57,088 bases of DNA, from assembly GCA_030619685.1 (NCBI GenBank), contig JAUXAX010000010.1:1-57088 (forward strand), read 5' to 3'. The notes under the pieces were generated by a model. It saw nothing but the letters and a program-made list of their open reading frames with translations, had not been told where the DNA came from and made no database searches. Origin of the DNA: Dehalococcoidia bacterium. GTDB lineage: Bacteria > Chloroflexota > Dehalococcoidia > SZUA-161. The translations under genes were made by a program, and so were the position numbers. Position 1 is the first letter of the stretch. Every line of letters begins with the position of its first letter. Positions 1 to 7,809 of the stretch are shown here, in pieces.

Positions 1-237
1 GTGCCGTCGGGAAGTCCTGTCGTTCAAGAGGTGGGCATCGCATTCTCACTCGATCCAGTAGCCATTGACAAGGCATCGCTCGATCTAATTGATAAGGCTC
101 CCGTTATCCCTGGTTCCACTTCAGCAAAGCCGCCTGACATCCTGGGCAAGATGCACCAGACAAGCAGCTTGGTACAGCTAGAAACGGCAAAGAAACTGAA
201 GATGGGCACCCTGACATACGAGCTTGTTTCGGTGTAG
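1..237 (+). CDS. DUF362-type protein, C-terminal end (cut by window edge)
   Basis: This is the last 78 residues of a gene that begins before the window. The pattern DPVAIDKASLDLI followed by a Gly/Ser-rich turn and a short helix ending in GTLTYELV is typical of the C-terminus of DUF362 proteins, which often carry ferredoxin-type Fe-S clusters elsewhere in the chain. No cluster cysteines are in the visible part. The function of the family is not established. The GTG at position 1 is simply the first codon seen and should not be read as the start. Confidence 0.7.
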   Translation: MPSGSPVVQEVGIAFSLDPVAIDKASLDLIDKAPVIPGSTSAKPPDILGKMHQTSSLVQLETAKKLKMGTLTYELVSV

Positions 238-290
238 CCAGATGACTTGGTGGTGGCCCTCTTTTATTCCAAAACAGGCTGTCCAAAAAG

Positions 291-349
291 GTAGCGTTGC
301 CACTCCTGTGGCAACGAATTCTTCGTCGTGACAGGAGTCACGACGCTAC
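291..349. repeat. Cruciform-like palindromic element
   Basis: An outer inverted repeat (GTAGCGT at 291-297, ACGCTAC at 343-349) encloses two perfect hairpins, TTGCCAC-tcc-GTGGCAA and GTCGTGA-caggag-TCACGAC. It lies between the DUF362 gene and comEC. The three-way-junction shape resembles small REP/MITE elements. It has no T-run, so it is not a classical terminator. Confidence 0.6.
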
Positions 350-402
350 ACAGGGTGAGGTTTTTGGAGAACTCTTTGTCGATAACTATTTGAGAGATAA
401 GT

Positions 403-1200
403 ATGAGGCTCATCTACCTGAGTTTGTCCTGGATTGCCGGGATCTCTTTGGGCATGGGGGCTGGTTTCCACTGGGCCGCCATCGCCGCCCTCGTTGGAAT
501 CGCGCTTCTCGCTTTCCTCTTGCGTCGCGGAAAGGCGCTGCTGCTTGTACTATGCCTTGTCGCACTCATCGGTGGCATCTTCCGCTTCGAGACCACTGTC
601 TCCTCTGTGGATGAGAGCACACTCCAGGTCCATAACGATAAGGGCATAGTGCAAATAAAAGGTCTGGTTACCGCTGACCCCGAGCCCACAGACAGCGCCG
701 TCGCTCTCCGCCTCGAAGCCAGGGAGATAAAGGTAGGAGAGGCATGGGAAGAGGTCACCGGGACGGTTCTGGTCTATGCGCCCCAGTTCCCCTCCCCTGA
801 TTTCCTCCCTTCGGATAGCTCGCGCGATCCCCCCTACTACCGCTATGGTGACCTGTTGCAGGTCGAGGGCGAATTGGAGAAGCCGCCGCAATTCGAGGGC
901 TTCGACTGGCGGGAATACCTCGCCCGCCAGGGTATACACTCCCTTATGTACTATCCTGCTCAGGTAAAGCTACTTGACAGCGGGCAGGGGTTTAAGCCCA
1001 AAGAGTGGCTCTATGGACTGAGGAATCGAATGTCTGAGTCTCTGGAGGGTGCTCTCCACGAGCCCCAGGGATCCCTGGCTCAGGCTATTCTACTCGGCAA
1101 GCGCAGTAATATCCCGGACGAGCTTAGAGATTCCCTCTCACAGACGGGGACGGCGCATGTCATCGCCATCTCCGGGCTCCATATCGCCATTACAAAGTGA
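403..1200 (+). CDS. comEC: ComEC N-terminal part (gene interrupted by island)
   Basis: ComEC forms the inner-membrane channel through which single-stranded DNA enters during natural transformation. This half has several N-terminal membrane helices (roughly residues 1-60), the soluble OB-like DUF4131 region (about 70-200) and the start of the competence domain, ending with the family motif HVIAISGLHIAI. Residues 1-262 are host comEC. The 11-bp attL core covers codons 260-263, and the final residues (T, K) and the TGA are supplied by the inserted island. The rest of the gene is at 38642-40306 in the same frame. The truncated product lacks most of the channel and should be non-functional. Confidence 0.9.
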   Translation: MRLIYLSLSWIAGISLGMGAGFHWAAIAALVGIALLAFLLRRGKALLLVLCLVALIGGIFRFETTVSSVDESTLQVHNDKGIVQIKGLVTADPEPTDSAVALRLEAREIKVGEAWEEVTGTVLVYAPQFPSPDFLPSDSSRDPPYYRYGDLLQVEGELEKPPQFEGFDWREYLARQGIHSLMYYPAQVKLLDSGQGFKPKEWLYGLRNRMSESLEGALHEPQGSLAQAILLGKRSNIPDELRDSLSQTGTAHVIAISGLHIAITK

Positions 1201-2739
1201 TGGTATGCCTTCAGGCACGCTTTGTGGAACCGCAAACTCAATGATTATATTCCCTTTGCCATCAGCCCATACTCTGTGAATCAATAGCCGCACCAACTCC
1301 GCTCGGTCTTCTTCGGTGATGCCCTCAAGCCTGGTCTTTATTTGAGCAGAGACCTGTTCGAGATTGCTGAAGTTCATCTGGCTTTGTTGAATCTTGGAAA
1401 CTTCCTCTGATAGGCGGGCTACCTCTGCCTCGAAGAACTCAAGCCTCTCGGTAGTGAATTTAAGCTGGATAGCCAAGTCTCTCTCAGTTATGAGCCCTCG
1501 GATTTGAAGACCAATTGCCTTCTGCCTCTTCAAACCGAGTTCGCAAGCCTGACGTTTCGCACTCTCCAACTCCCTGATGAGGCCTTCTCCAGCCCCTTGC
1601 TCCTGGCAGCTCTCTATGCCCTGGGCGATGAGGGCTGGGTTCTCAATCACTCCCACCAGCTTGTTCCACACAAGGTCTTCGAGTTCTTGTGCCTTGATGG
1701 CACCAGGCTCTCGACAGCAGAAATGGTGGGGATAGCGGTGCATCCCAAAGCACGTGTAGTAGCGCAGAGGTGGGTCATAGTGATACTCGTAGACCTTGCC
1801 AGATTTCCTGACCGTTTTGTGATGCCATGTAGTCCTCGGAATGAGCTTGTGCCCACACTCCTTGCAATACGCAATGTCTCGTAGCAGGTAGAGTACGTGG
1901 TAGTGGCGTCTTCTCGTGTTTGTGGTGTGAGCTTTCCTCTCCTGCGCCAGTTGGAATGTCCCCTTGTCAATTACAGGGGGGAAGGGTATCACTATCTGGC
2001 TTTCTTCAGGCTGCTTCGTGCGCCTATTGTAGGTGTGGCGGTGTCTTCCGTATGTGCCCCGCCCGATGTAGACCTCGTCCTTTAGCATCCTGTGGATATA
2101 TGCTGCTGACCAACCGAACTGGGCGTCGGTTCTGGTACGCACTCTCTCGGTATTGAGGTCGTCGGCTATCGACTGGACGGGCTTGTTCTCTATAGCATAC
2201 TCTCGGAAGATGCGCCGCACGACATAGGCTTCTTCTTCGAGTATTTGAGGATGCCTGTGCTCATCGACATAATACCCGTAAGGGGCTTGCCGAGTTACGA
2301 CAAGACCTTTACGAGCAACCCCTCGTTTCCCCATCATAGAACGCTCTTTGAAGTTCTCAATTTCCATCTCGGCAACCCAAGCCCAAATCCCCAGTAGTCT
2401 CTTGTCAAGGGGCTGCTTCACTGCTTCTATTTCAATATCCGTCTGGTCTATCATTTTCTTTAGTCTTGCTGCTGGGTACATACTGCGGAACAGCCTATCG
2501 GGTTGCCAGGCTACTATCACGTTGAACAAGCCCTTCTCAGCATCAGCCAGCATCTTCTCGAAGTCGTGCCTGTTCTTCATGGTGTCTGAACCAGACTGAA
2601 CATCAATATACCGCTTCACAAGCTCATAGCCCTTGGCTTTGCAGAATTCCTCGATGTCGCTAATCTGAGTGTCTAGGCTTACCTTCTCTTCCCTTGCTTG
2701 GTCTTCGGTACTAACCCTGGCATACAGTGCAGCTTTCAT
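1138..2739 (-). CDS. Large serine recombinase (site-specific integrase)
   Basis: About 533 aa. It has an N-terminal resolvase/invertase catalytic domain with the nucleophile in ALYARVS (Ser10), then a recombinase domain (about 160-270), a zinc beta-ribbon beginning at CKECGH, and a coiled coil (about 370-470), which is the standard large serine integrase layout. The start at 2739 is chosen because GAGGAGG lies five bases upstream and the catalytic motif follows at once. It probably integrated this island into comEC and, with a directionality factor, could excise it. The last codons and the stop lie in comEC beyond attL, so the protein's C-terminus depends on whether the element is integrated. 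Confidence 0.95.
   Translation of the reverse strand: MKAALYARVSTEDQAREEKVSLDTQISDIEEFCKAKGYELVKRYIDVQSGSDTMKNRHDFEKMLADAEKGLFNVIVAWQPDRLFRSMYPAARLKKMIDQTDIEIEAVKQPLDKRLLGIWAWVAEMEIENFKERSMMGKRGVARKGLVVTRQAPYGYYVDEHRHPQILEEEAYVVRRIFREYAIENKPVQSIADDLNTERVRTRTDAQFGWSAAYIHRMLKDEVYIGRGTYGRHRHTYNRRTKQPEESQIVIPFPPVIDKGTFQLAQERKAHTTNTRRRHYHVLYLLRDIAYCKECGHKLIPRTTWHHKTVRKSGKVYEYHYDPPLRYYTCFGMHRYPHHFCCREPGAIKAQELEDLVWNKLVGVIENPALIAQGIESCQEQGAGEGLIRELESAKRQACELGLKRQKAIGLQIRGLITERDLAIQLKFTTERLEFFEAEVARLSEEVSKIQQSQMNFSNLEQVSAQIKTRLEGITEEDRAELVRLLIHRVWADGKGNIIIEFAVPQSVPEGIPSLCNGDMEPGDGDDMRRPRL
1180..1190 (+). other. attL core
   Basis: CATATCGCCAT is shared exactly with 38642-38652. It encodes His-Ile-Ala and the first two bases of the next Ile codon inside the conserved ComEC SGLH motif. 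The left flank (CTC) is comEC sequence and the right flank (TACAAAG) belongs to the island. The crossover dinucleotide cannot be told from sequence alone. Confidence 0.85.
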
Positions 2740-2787
2740 TTCCGCCTCCTCAAGTTTGTTCCACTTGCCACGGGGTACGGGCCCCAA

Positions 2788-2814
2788 TGTATACCCCATC
2801 AAAGAATGAGTCAA
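2788..2814 (-). promoter_or_regulatory. Putative recombinase promoter
   Basis: On the minus strand TTGACT (2814-2809) is followed after 15 bases by TATACA (2793-2788), about 50 bases before the recombinase start. The spacing is short for a sigma-70 promoter. A GGGGTA/TACCCC inverted repeat overlaps the -10 and could form an operator or leader hairpin. Confidence 0.35.
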
Positions 2815-2990
2815 ACGCCATCTCAGGACCTCTCATCGGCACAAATCCTTTCAGACAACCCGACTGCCTAACATCCTAGCTCCCTCTGGTCCTAGCTTGT
2901 CATTATGGGCATACTGAAGCCAAAGTAGCTATTTTGTCGTTCTTATTGTCGAATAGCATCTATCTCCTCGGTTCCATGCTAGTGGTCATA

Positions 2991-3527
2991 TCATTTGGAT
3001 TTCGCAATTACCCTGTTGTATTCCTTTCTGATGTCCTCTGAGGAGAAAACAAGGTATCTATCTACCGTTGTCGCAAAGGAGCGGTGTCCAAGCTGCCTTT
3101 GGAGCAGGTTAAGGTTGCCCCCGCCTAGTGCCCAGCTCACCGCCAGGCTATCTCGCAGGGTATGAGGGTGAACTTTGCCTAGTCCTGCTTTCTTGGCTGC
3201 CATTCGCACCTTATAGTAGGCTTGCTGCCTGGACATAGAGAATAACCTTTTACCGGCTGATTTCCCCTTACAGAAGCTCTTCAGCCTATTAAGGGTATTA
3301 GGATCCACTACGACGAGCTTGGTAGTAATGTCTTTTCTCTTGAGCGCAGGCAGTTCTAGCCTTTGATGTTGATAGTCTATGTCGGTGGGTCTGAGTGCCA
3401 GTACCTCGCTTATCCTGGCTCCAGTCTGGAATAGCAGCCTTACCAACAAGGCATCCTCTGCGCTTGAGCAGCAAGCCTCTAGTTTGTTCACCTGCTCTGG
3501 AGTAAGGTAGCTAATCTCCTTTGGCAT
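2991..3527 (-). CDS. Tyrosine recombinase, catalytic domain only
   Basis: 178 aa. It contains the tyrosine recombinase catalytic set: Arg38 in GARISEVL, a Lys in LKRKD, HTLR (His122, Arg125), GHRS (His148) and the nucleophile Tyr158 in DRYL. The usual N-terminal SAM-like core-binding domain is missing, so it is about half the length of XerC/D or phage integrases. The start codon overlaps the end of the upstream gene by 17 bases, implying translational coupling. It may resolve dimers of the excised circle or invert/excise a small segment; integration into comEC is better explained by the serine recombinase. Confidence 0.85.
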   Translation of the reverse strand: MPKEISYLTPEQVNKLEACCSSAEDALLVRLLFQTGARISEVLALRPTDIDYQHQRLELPALKRKDITTKLVVVDPNTLNRLKSFCKGKSAGKRLFSMSRQQAYYKVRMAAKKAGLGKVHPHTLRDSLAVSWALGGGNLNLLQRQLGHRSFATTVDRYLVFSSEDIRKEYNRVIAKSK

Positions 3528-3987
3528 ATTTCTTCGCCCTCCCCTTGCTGGTCCCTGGCTCGTATTTGAGACCGCCTAACTTGGCCGACGGGTATAGCTC
3601 ATAGTGAGGATACGTATCCCAGCGAGGGTCATCCTCCTTGCCAGGAAGGATGTGGTAGTATCGCTTGTCTATAGGTGCCTTCCCTGGCTCAGAGTGGGTG
3701 AACTCGATGAGCCCAATCTGTCTCAGGTCATAGAACAGCCGCTGGACAGCCACATAGGTCGTCTTCCGCCCCGCTGCCTTTAGCAGCCTCCTTGCCTCAG
3801 CGGGGCAGAGTTCTCCCTTCTCCAAGAAGAGGTCATGCAGGGCTCTGGCTACGCAAGGCTTCTTGTTAGCCTCCATTTGGGCTGAGTGGTTCGCTTCGTG
3901 GGTATCCAGCCTTGAACCGCCTCCTAGAATATCGGAGATGCCTTCTCCCTGCTTCCCGACTTTCCTGTCAATTGGCGTGTCATCCAT
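3511..3987 (-). CDS. Putative winged-helix protein
   Basis: 158 aa, not recognised as a named family. The middle (about residues 45-100) reads as a winged helix: LHDLFLEKGELCPAE, then an AAGRKTTYVAVQRLFYDLRQIGL helix pair and a short wing. The first 40 residues are polar and probably disordered; the C-terminus is basic. It sits just upstream of, and overlaps, the tyrosine recombinase, so an accessory or regulatory role in recombination is an inference from position. Confidence 0.6.
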   Translation of the reverse strand: MDDTPIDRKVGKQGEGISDILGGGSRLDTHEANHSAQMEANKKPCVARALHDLFLEKGELCPAEARRLLKAAGRKTTYVAVQRLFYDLRQIGLIEFTHSEPGKAPIDKRYYHILPGKEDDPRWDTYPHYELYPSAKLGGLKYEPGTSKGRAKKYAKGD

Positions 3988-3999
3988 TATCGAGTCACC

Positions 4000-4404
4000 T
4001 CATTCTGGGGACTTGACGCCCGAAACCTCGTGATAGAAATCAATGCCCCTGCCTTTCCAGAAATCGGCACATGCCAAGTCAATCCATGCACCAAGGTCTC
4101 TCTTAAATCCATTCTTCAAAGCACAGAGATAGCTCATAAACATATTCGGAGTTAGAGGCATCGACAGAGTCTGCGGGACTAACTTCAGAAACACGGCCTG
4201 AGAAACAGCCTCAGTGCTCGGATAGGCGACCACAGTCGAAGGCTTAGACCCTGGCATTGCACAGGGCAGTGCACCAGAGGAATGCTTCCAAAGTTGATAA
4301 TAGTTGTAGGTTGTCTTGGGGCAAAGCCCAAGGGCCTTTACCTCTTCATCGCTCGGTCTCTTGCCTTGGTCGAACAGCACAAAGGCTTTCTGTTTCTTAC
4401 TCAT
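4000..4404 (-). CDS. Small HTH protein, paralog 1
   Basis: About 134 aa. The N-terminal 40 residues (KKQKAFVLFDQGKRPSDEEV followed by ALGLCPKTTYNYYQLWK) form a helix-turn-helix like those of transposase or terminase-small-subunit N-termini. A low-complexity linker and a C-terminal helical domain follow. It is clearly related to the next gene upstream (4450-4857), so the two arose by tandem duplication. The ATG at 4404 has GGGGTGG just upstream; an in-frame GTG at 4410 is also possible. Function unknown; DNA binding is likely. Confidence 0.65.
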   Translation of the reverse strand: MSKKQKAFVLFDQGKRPSDEEVKALGLCPKTTYNYYQLWKHSSGALPCAMPGSKPSTVVAYPSTEAVSQAVFLKLVPQTLSMPLTPNMFMSYLCALKNGFKRDLGAWIDLACADFWKGRGIDFYHEVSGVKSPE

Positions 4405-4449
4405 GGCCACCCCATACGGACCATTTCGGTGCGAGGACCCTCATCATGC

Positions 4450-4851
4450 TCATTGCTGTTTTTCAACTTCCTCCTCAACAATATATCCTTCAAGAATTAT
4501 CCCCCTGTCTTTGAATACATGATATAGGCAAGTATCCAAGAAATCCTCAAGTGACAAATCCGCTGGCCAACCCCACTGCTCAACAGCGGCTTGTCGGGCA
4601 GTATACATAATTGGCGTATATTGGCAGGTGAAAGACACGGGGGCAAATCTGACAACACCCCCAGGTGTGCTGAGAGGCACTGACGGTTCACCCACTGCCG
4701 TTCCGACAGGTTGCGCACCACCAGGGGACTTCTTCCACTCCTGGAAGTAGTTGTATCTGGTCTTCGGGCTAAGTCCGAGCGCCTTTATCTCTTGGTCACT
4801 CGGTCTTTTGCCCTGCCCAAACAGCTCAAACGCTTTGGCTTTCTTGCTCAT
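4450..4851 (-). CDS. Small HTH protein, paralog 2
   Basis: About 133 aa. The N-terminus (KAKAFELFGQGKRPSDQEI, then ALGLSPKTRYNYFQEWKK) matches the neighbouring paralog at 4000-4404 almost residue for residue, while the C-terminal half has diverged. A Pro/Gly/Val-rich linker joins the two parts. An in-frame GTG at 4857 is an alternative start. It reads away from the iteron-like array just upstream, whose repeats could be its binding sites. Confidence 0.65.
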   Translation of the reverse strand: MSKKAKAFELFGQGKRPSDQEIKALGLSPKTRYNYFQEWKKSPGGAQPVGTAVGEPSVPLSTPGGVVRFAPVSFTCQYTPIMYTARQAAVEQWGWPADLSLEDFLDTCLYHVFKDRGIILEGYIVEEEVEKQQ

Positions 4852-4967
4852 GCTCACCAGCCACGGACCATTTTCATATTCTCGGACCTATTGTTTTCAG
4901 ATAGCTCCTTGGCAGGTGTGGAAGCTCTTTCTGAGTTGCCACCCGCGCTGACTACAATACCTCGCTT

Positions 4968-5068
4968 CTACCTCGTTCACTACCTTAGAACTACCCCCAC
5001 GTCAGCTATGGTTAGTACCCCAGATTACTACCTTACTAGCTACCTCAATTTGGCTACTAATTGCTACC
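4968..5068. repeat. Iteron-like CTACC array
   Basis: CTACC or close variants occur at about 4968, 4980, 4991, 5015, 5028, 5040, 5054 and 5064, roughly every 10-14 bases (one helical turn). The 4858-5281 interval contains no convincing gene. An inverted pair AACAACTA/TAGTTGTT lies further on, near 5178-5213. Spaced short repeats beside small HTH genes and a replication-initiator-like gene suggest an origin or autoregulatory operator. Confidence 0.5.
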
Positions 5069-5281
5069 CTAGTGGTAGCCATTTTAGCTGCACTTCTAGG
5101 CACCAACGCAGCCACTAACACTGGCTGATGCAGGCACGTCCCGAGGCTATTACGAACGGTACATTTCCTGCTCGTAACAACTACTGGAGTGCGTACCCTG
5201 CTTTTCTAGTTGTTCGCCTGTCTCCCCAACGGGGGTAGCCGACATAGACCCTCTCATATTTAGGCTCGCTACTTAGGCTTC

Positions 5282-5587
5282 CTACCCTGTGGAGTGCCCC
5301 AGCCAAGGGCGAGTCTTGAAGACCCAACATCTCTCGCAGACGCAGTCAGGCGAATGGTCCCTTGAAGCGGTGTACGGAGCAGCAACCCGTGGGTTGTCGC
5401 CTCGGCGCTTGCATGAGGTCTCCAAGCACTTCACCAAGTAGGGGAAGGAGCGCCATTTGGCCTCCCTCAGCTTCTGAACGGCGTAACGCCAGTCCCTCCT
5501 TTCAGGGAAGCTGATGGCCAGATGTTGCATAGTCTTCGTCTTCCTCCAGCCCAAGAGTTCTTCTGCTTCACTGATGAGGTCTTCCAC
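5282..5587 (-). CDS. Hypothetical protein
   Basis: 101 aa, unrecognised. The first half is an amphipathic helical region with many Trp/Arg residues (ELLGWRKTKTMQ, then RRDWRYAVQKLREAKWRSFP). The second half has a CVCERC pair that could bind metal. It lies between the iteron-like array and an AT-rich inverted repeat, in line with the other minus-strand replication-like genes. Coding status is likely but not certain. Confidence 0.5.
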   Translation of the reverse strand: MEDLISEAEELLGWRKTKTMQHLAISFPERRDWRYAVQKLREAKWRSFPYLVKCLETSCKRRGDNPRVAAPYTASRDHSPDCVCERCWVFKTRPWLGHSTG

Positions 5588-5603
5588 GCTCGGAAATCCT
5601 TTG

Positions 5604-5682
5604 TTGATTGATTGAGCCAGACAAAAAAGCTAAGTGCTAGTGCTTATTTCAATTATCTTTATCTTTTCTTTTTATCAATCAA
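5604..5682. other. AT-rich segment with inverted repeat
   Basis: TTGATTGAT (from 5604) and ATCAATCAA (ending 5682) flank a strongly AT-rich stretch of about 60 bases. It lies between the minus-strand gene at 5282-5587 and the HTH gene at 5768-6127. An AT-rich unwinding element would fit an origin, but this is inference. Confidence 0.35.
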
Positions 5683-5767
5683 TTAATCTTCTTCTGTGTC
5701 AGCAAAAGAAGACACCATCTGTCAGATGCCGAAGACGTCTTCAGTCAAGTTCTGGAGACATCGTCTC

Positions 5768-6127
5768 TCAAGTCGGGTGAAGTACATACTCACGCGTCCT
5801 TCGGCAGTTACTCCCACGAACTTCGACTAGCCCCTTCAGCTTTAGCTCTTTCACCAATCCATTGATGGTCTGTCTCGTCATCCCGAGCAGTCTGGCCAGC
5901 CGGGCCTGGCTGGGATACGGCGATCGCCCGTCCCAACGGTGAGCCGCTAAGGCCATCCACACGAGCTTGGCTCCGTGTGATAGGTCAGTTCTGAATAAGA
6001 CCTGGTTGGGCACCTGGGTGAACCTCTCCAGCAGGGCGGGTTCAATGTCTGCATAAGCCTCCCGTCGGCACTTGGAGACAGCGGTGCTACCTACCCGCGT
6101 TCGGGCCGCCGTCCTTTGCTTCTCCAT
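5768..6127 (-). CDS. HTH_36-type replication-initiator-like protein
   Basis: About 119 aa. After a basic N-terminus the core has LSHGAKLVWMALAAHRW, then a helix-turn-helix (SQARLARLLGMTRQTINGLV) and a wing (LKGLVEVRG). This arrangement is shared with HTH_36 proteins common in plasmid/ICE replication and DnaD-like initiators. The start at 6127 has GGAGGAG seven bases upstream. Nearby iteron-like repeats and AT-rich DNA support a replication or copy-control role. A LexA-boxed promoter and two hairpins lie upstream (6287-6471). Confidence 0.65.
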   Translation of the reverse strand: MEKQRTAARTRVGSTAVSKCRREAYADIEPALLERFTQVPNQVLFRTDLSHGAKLVWMALAAHRWDGRSPYPSQARLARLLGMTRQTINGLVKELKLKGLVEVRGSNCRRTREYVLHPT

Positions 6128-6286
6128 TGAACATCTCCTCCGCTGGCGCTCGATTTCGCAGCAATATCTCCAGCACCCTGCGAATACGGCCGCTCCAATC
6201 CGCATCATTGGGCCTATAGATTAAATTGACTTTCAAGTTTTTCGGTTGTTGCCTGTCCCGACTCATTTTCTATACTTTCAGAGTAC

Positions 6287-6319
6287 AAAAAAAGGGGGGT
6301 CTTCTTTCCGAAGCCCCCC
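6287..6319 (-). terminator. Rho-independent-type terminator, minus strand
   Basis: Reading the minus strand, GGGGGGCTTC and GAAGaCCCCCC pair around a short GGAAA loop, followed by seven T. It lies between a minus-strand promoter (6442-6471) and the HTH gene at 6127, so it may attenuate that gene as well as end upstream transcripts. Confidence 0.7.
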
Positions 6320-6374
6320 TCTAGCGCGCCGCTATATAAGCGGTTCTTTTAGCTCCCTGCTAGCCCGAAATGAC

Positions 6375-6390
6375 TTTGGCACGTGCCAAA
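6375..6390. promoter_or_regulatory. Perfect 16-bp palindrome (possible operator)
   Basis: TTTGGCACGTGCCAAA is a perfect palindrome lying between two terminator-like hairpins in the leader of the HTH gene. It could be a repressor site or a further RNA hairpin. Confidence 0.4.
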
Positions 6391-6424
6391 AAGAGAAGAG
6401 CTTTTTTTTTAAAAAGCTCCTCTC
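6387..6424 (-). terminator. Terminator/attenuator hairpin, minus strand
   Basis: Arms of 14 bases with one mismatch (GAGAGGAGCTTTTT and AAAAAGCTCTTCTC on the minus strand), followed by TTTTT. It begins only about 10 bases after the predicted start of the 6442-6471 promoter, so transcription would give either a short RNA of about 50 nt or a read-through leader. Confidence 0.55.
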
Positions 6425-6441
6425 CACTAACTTCTTTAATA

Positions 6442-6471
6442 ATTATATCAGAACTTCCGTTCTCTTGTCAA
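6442..6471 (-). promoter_or_regulatory. Near-consensus promoter with LexA-type (SOS) box
   Basis: On the minus strand TTGACA (6471-6466) and TATAAT (6447-6442) are separated by 18 bases. The spacer contains AGAACTTCCGTTCT (6450-6463, plus-strand reading), an exact GAAC-N4-GTTC box as used by Gram-positive-type LexA, including Dehalococcoides. Transcription would run toward the replication-like HTH gene at 6127. Confidence 0.7.
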
Positions 6472-6890
6472 GTCTTGCAGACAAAAATGCAATGTTCGTA
6501 GAGAACAACAATTAGTGTCGTCCCCCCAAACATTGCAAGTAAGCCCTGGGAATGGGATAGTGGAGGAGGGCCGTGTCCGTTTCCATGACAGAGAGCCTCT
6601 CAGAGCCGATTCTGAGCGTCTAGTGCTGTGGCCCCGTGGTTTGGGTCGGACCGCAGCCCAGCCCCTCAAGTGGTGCAGTGATTTCGACAGCATCAGCGAA
6701 AAAACCGCTGTCACTTCACGGGTCCAGGTGAGATAACCCAGAGGGCATCTAGGTGAACGACAATTTGACCAAGGACACGCGGGTCAAGGAGCTTTCTCGA
6801 GTTTCGACAGGAATGGCTATATGAGGCTAAAGGAACTATAAGATACGGTGAAGGCAGTACCATGCTGGTATGAGAGGTATCCTCGTAATA
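6472..6890. other. Intergenic, no gene recognised
   Basis: About 420 bases of higher-GC DNA between the LexA-boxed promoter and the cyclase gene. A GACAGC/GCTGTC hairpin is present near 6679-6712. Open frames on both strands lack ribosome-binding sites and recognisable motifs. It may hold the 3' leader of the cyclase transcript. Confidence 0.4.
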
Positions 6891-7676
6891 TCAAGCTTCT
6901 CCGAATTGTGCTTGCTTCTCTGGTGGAAGAGCGCGGAATTCATCCTCAAGCACCCATACTAGCTCTGCTTCACCGATGCCTCGCAGTGAAACAGTTTTGA
7001 GTACGAAATCACGTCTAACTTCCTCGAGCATTGCTTCTGTTTGTAAACCTCTATTAGAAAAACAGAACGTAAAGTCACTTAATTTTTGTAACCTTGATGC
7101 AATGTTAATACAGGGACCAACGTAATCATCGCCATTTCCTACTGAGCATACTCGACCGCGTGCTATGCCGCACCTAAGAACTTGTGGCGGGTCAACTACA
7201 CGCCTCCGAATCTTCGGATAGAAGCTATCCCTATAGTTCCTACAAATATGCCTGAGCGTGACTATTACGTTGCACATATCAATTAGTTCCATATTCTGGG
7301 CATCCCAGAGAAATAAGACGCCGTCTCCCAGGAACTTTGCCAGGAATGGGAGGGTAGCCCACAACCTTTTACCATCTTCGTAGCTGTCCTGCACACTTTC
7401 ATTTCTTATTTCGATAAATAGCCAATGTAGAAAGCCACTAAGAAATTCGGGAATCGCTAGGTGAGGGTCAACCTGGCTGCAAAAACTGGTAAATGCAGAT
7501 AAGTCAAAGTTGCAAGCTAGCGCTTCTATCTGTTCTGATGGTTGGTTAAGAGGTCCGAGACCCAGTATTTCGGTGTCAAACTTTTCGAATTTGCTATTCT
7601 CTAAAAACCAATAGTCATCTTTTTTGTCATCTAGCAATCGAGTCCTAAGCTCAGCCGTGAACGGAAACTTACCCAT
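6891..7676 (-). CDS. Class III nucleotide cyclase-like protein
   Basis: 261 aa. It shows the class III adenylate/guanylate cyclase core: NFDLSAFTSF with metal-binding Asp58, KFLGDGVLFLWD with Lys114 and second metal Asp118, and GPCINIASRLQKL with Asn191 and Arg195. Both metal aspartates and the N/R pair are kept, so catalysis is plausible. There is no membrane or sensor domain. Many soluble cyclases of this family in defence islands make cyclic CMP/UMP (Pycsar), but the base specificity cannot be read here and no Pycsar effector is adjacent. The start at 7676 has GGAGGTG upstream. It is divergent from the UDG-like gene, sharing promoter motif P1. Confidence 0.8.
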   Translation of the reverse strand: MGKFPFTAELRTRLLDDKKDDYWFLENSKFEKFDTEILGLGPLNQPSEQIEALACNFDLSAFTSFCSQVDPHLAIPEFLSGFLHWLFIEIRNESVQDSYEDGKRLWATLPFLAKFLGDGVLFLWDAQNMELIDMCNVIVTLRHICRNYRDSFYPKIRRRVVDPPQVLRCGIARGRVCSVGNGDDYVGPCINIASRLQKLSDFTFCFSNRGLQTEAMLEEVRRDFVLKTVSLRGIGEAELVWVLEDEFRALPPEKQAQFGEA

Positions 7677-7757
7677 CCATTCACCTCCACAAAGAGTCTA
7701 GCTTGGTTTTCTTCCCATCTTGGCTATTATACCTAACGGTAGTCCTTCATAGACTTC

Positions 7758-7793
7758 TTGCGCCAGTATACATATCGCAGTAGAATATCGCAA
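7758..7793. promoter_or_regulatory. Bidirectional promoter motif P1
   Basis: Plus strand: TTGCGC (7758-7763), 17-bp spacer, TAGAAT (7781-7786). Minus strand: TTGCGA (7793-7788), 17-bp spacer, TATACT (7770-7765). The two promoters overlap almost completely within 36 bp. The same motif recurs at 24662, 26111 and 31585. It lies between the cyclase (minus) and the UDG-like gene (plus). Confidence 0.75.
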
Positions 7794-7809
7794 GAGTTTG
7801 AGTTGCAGG

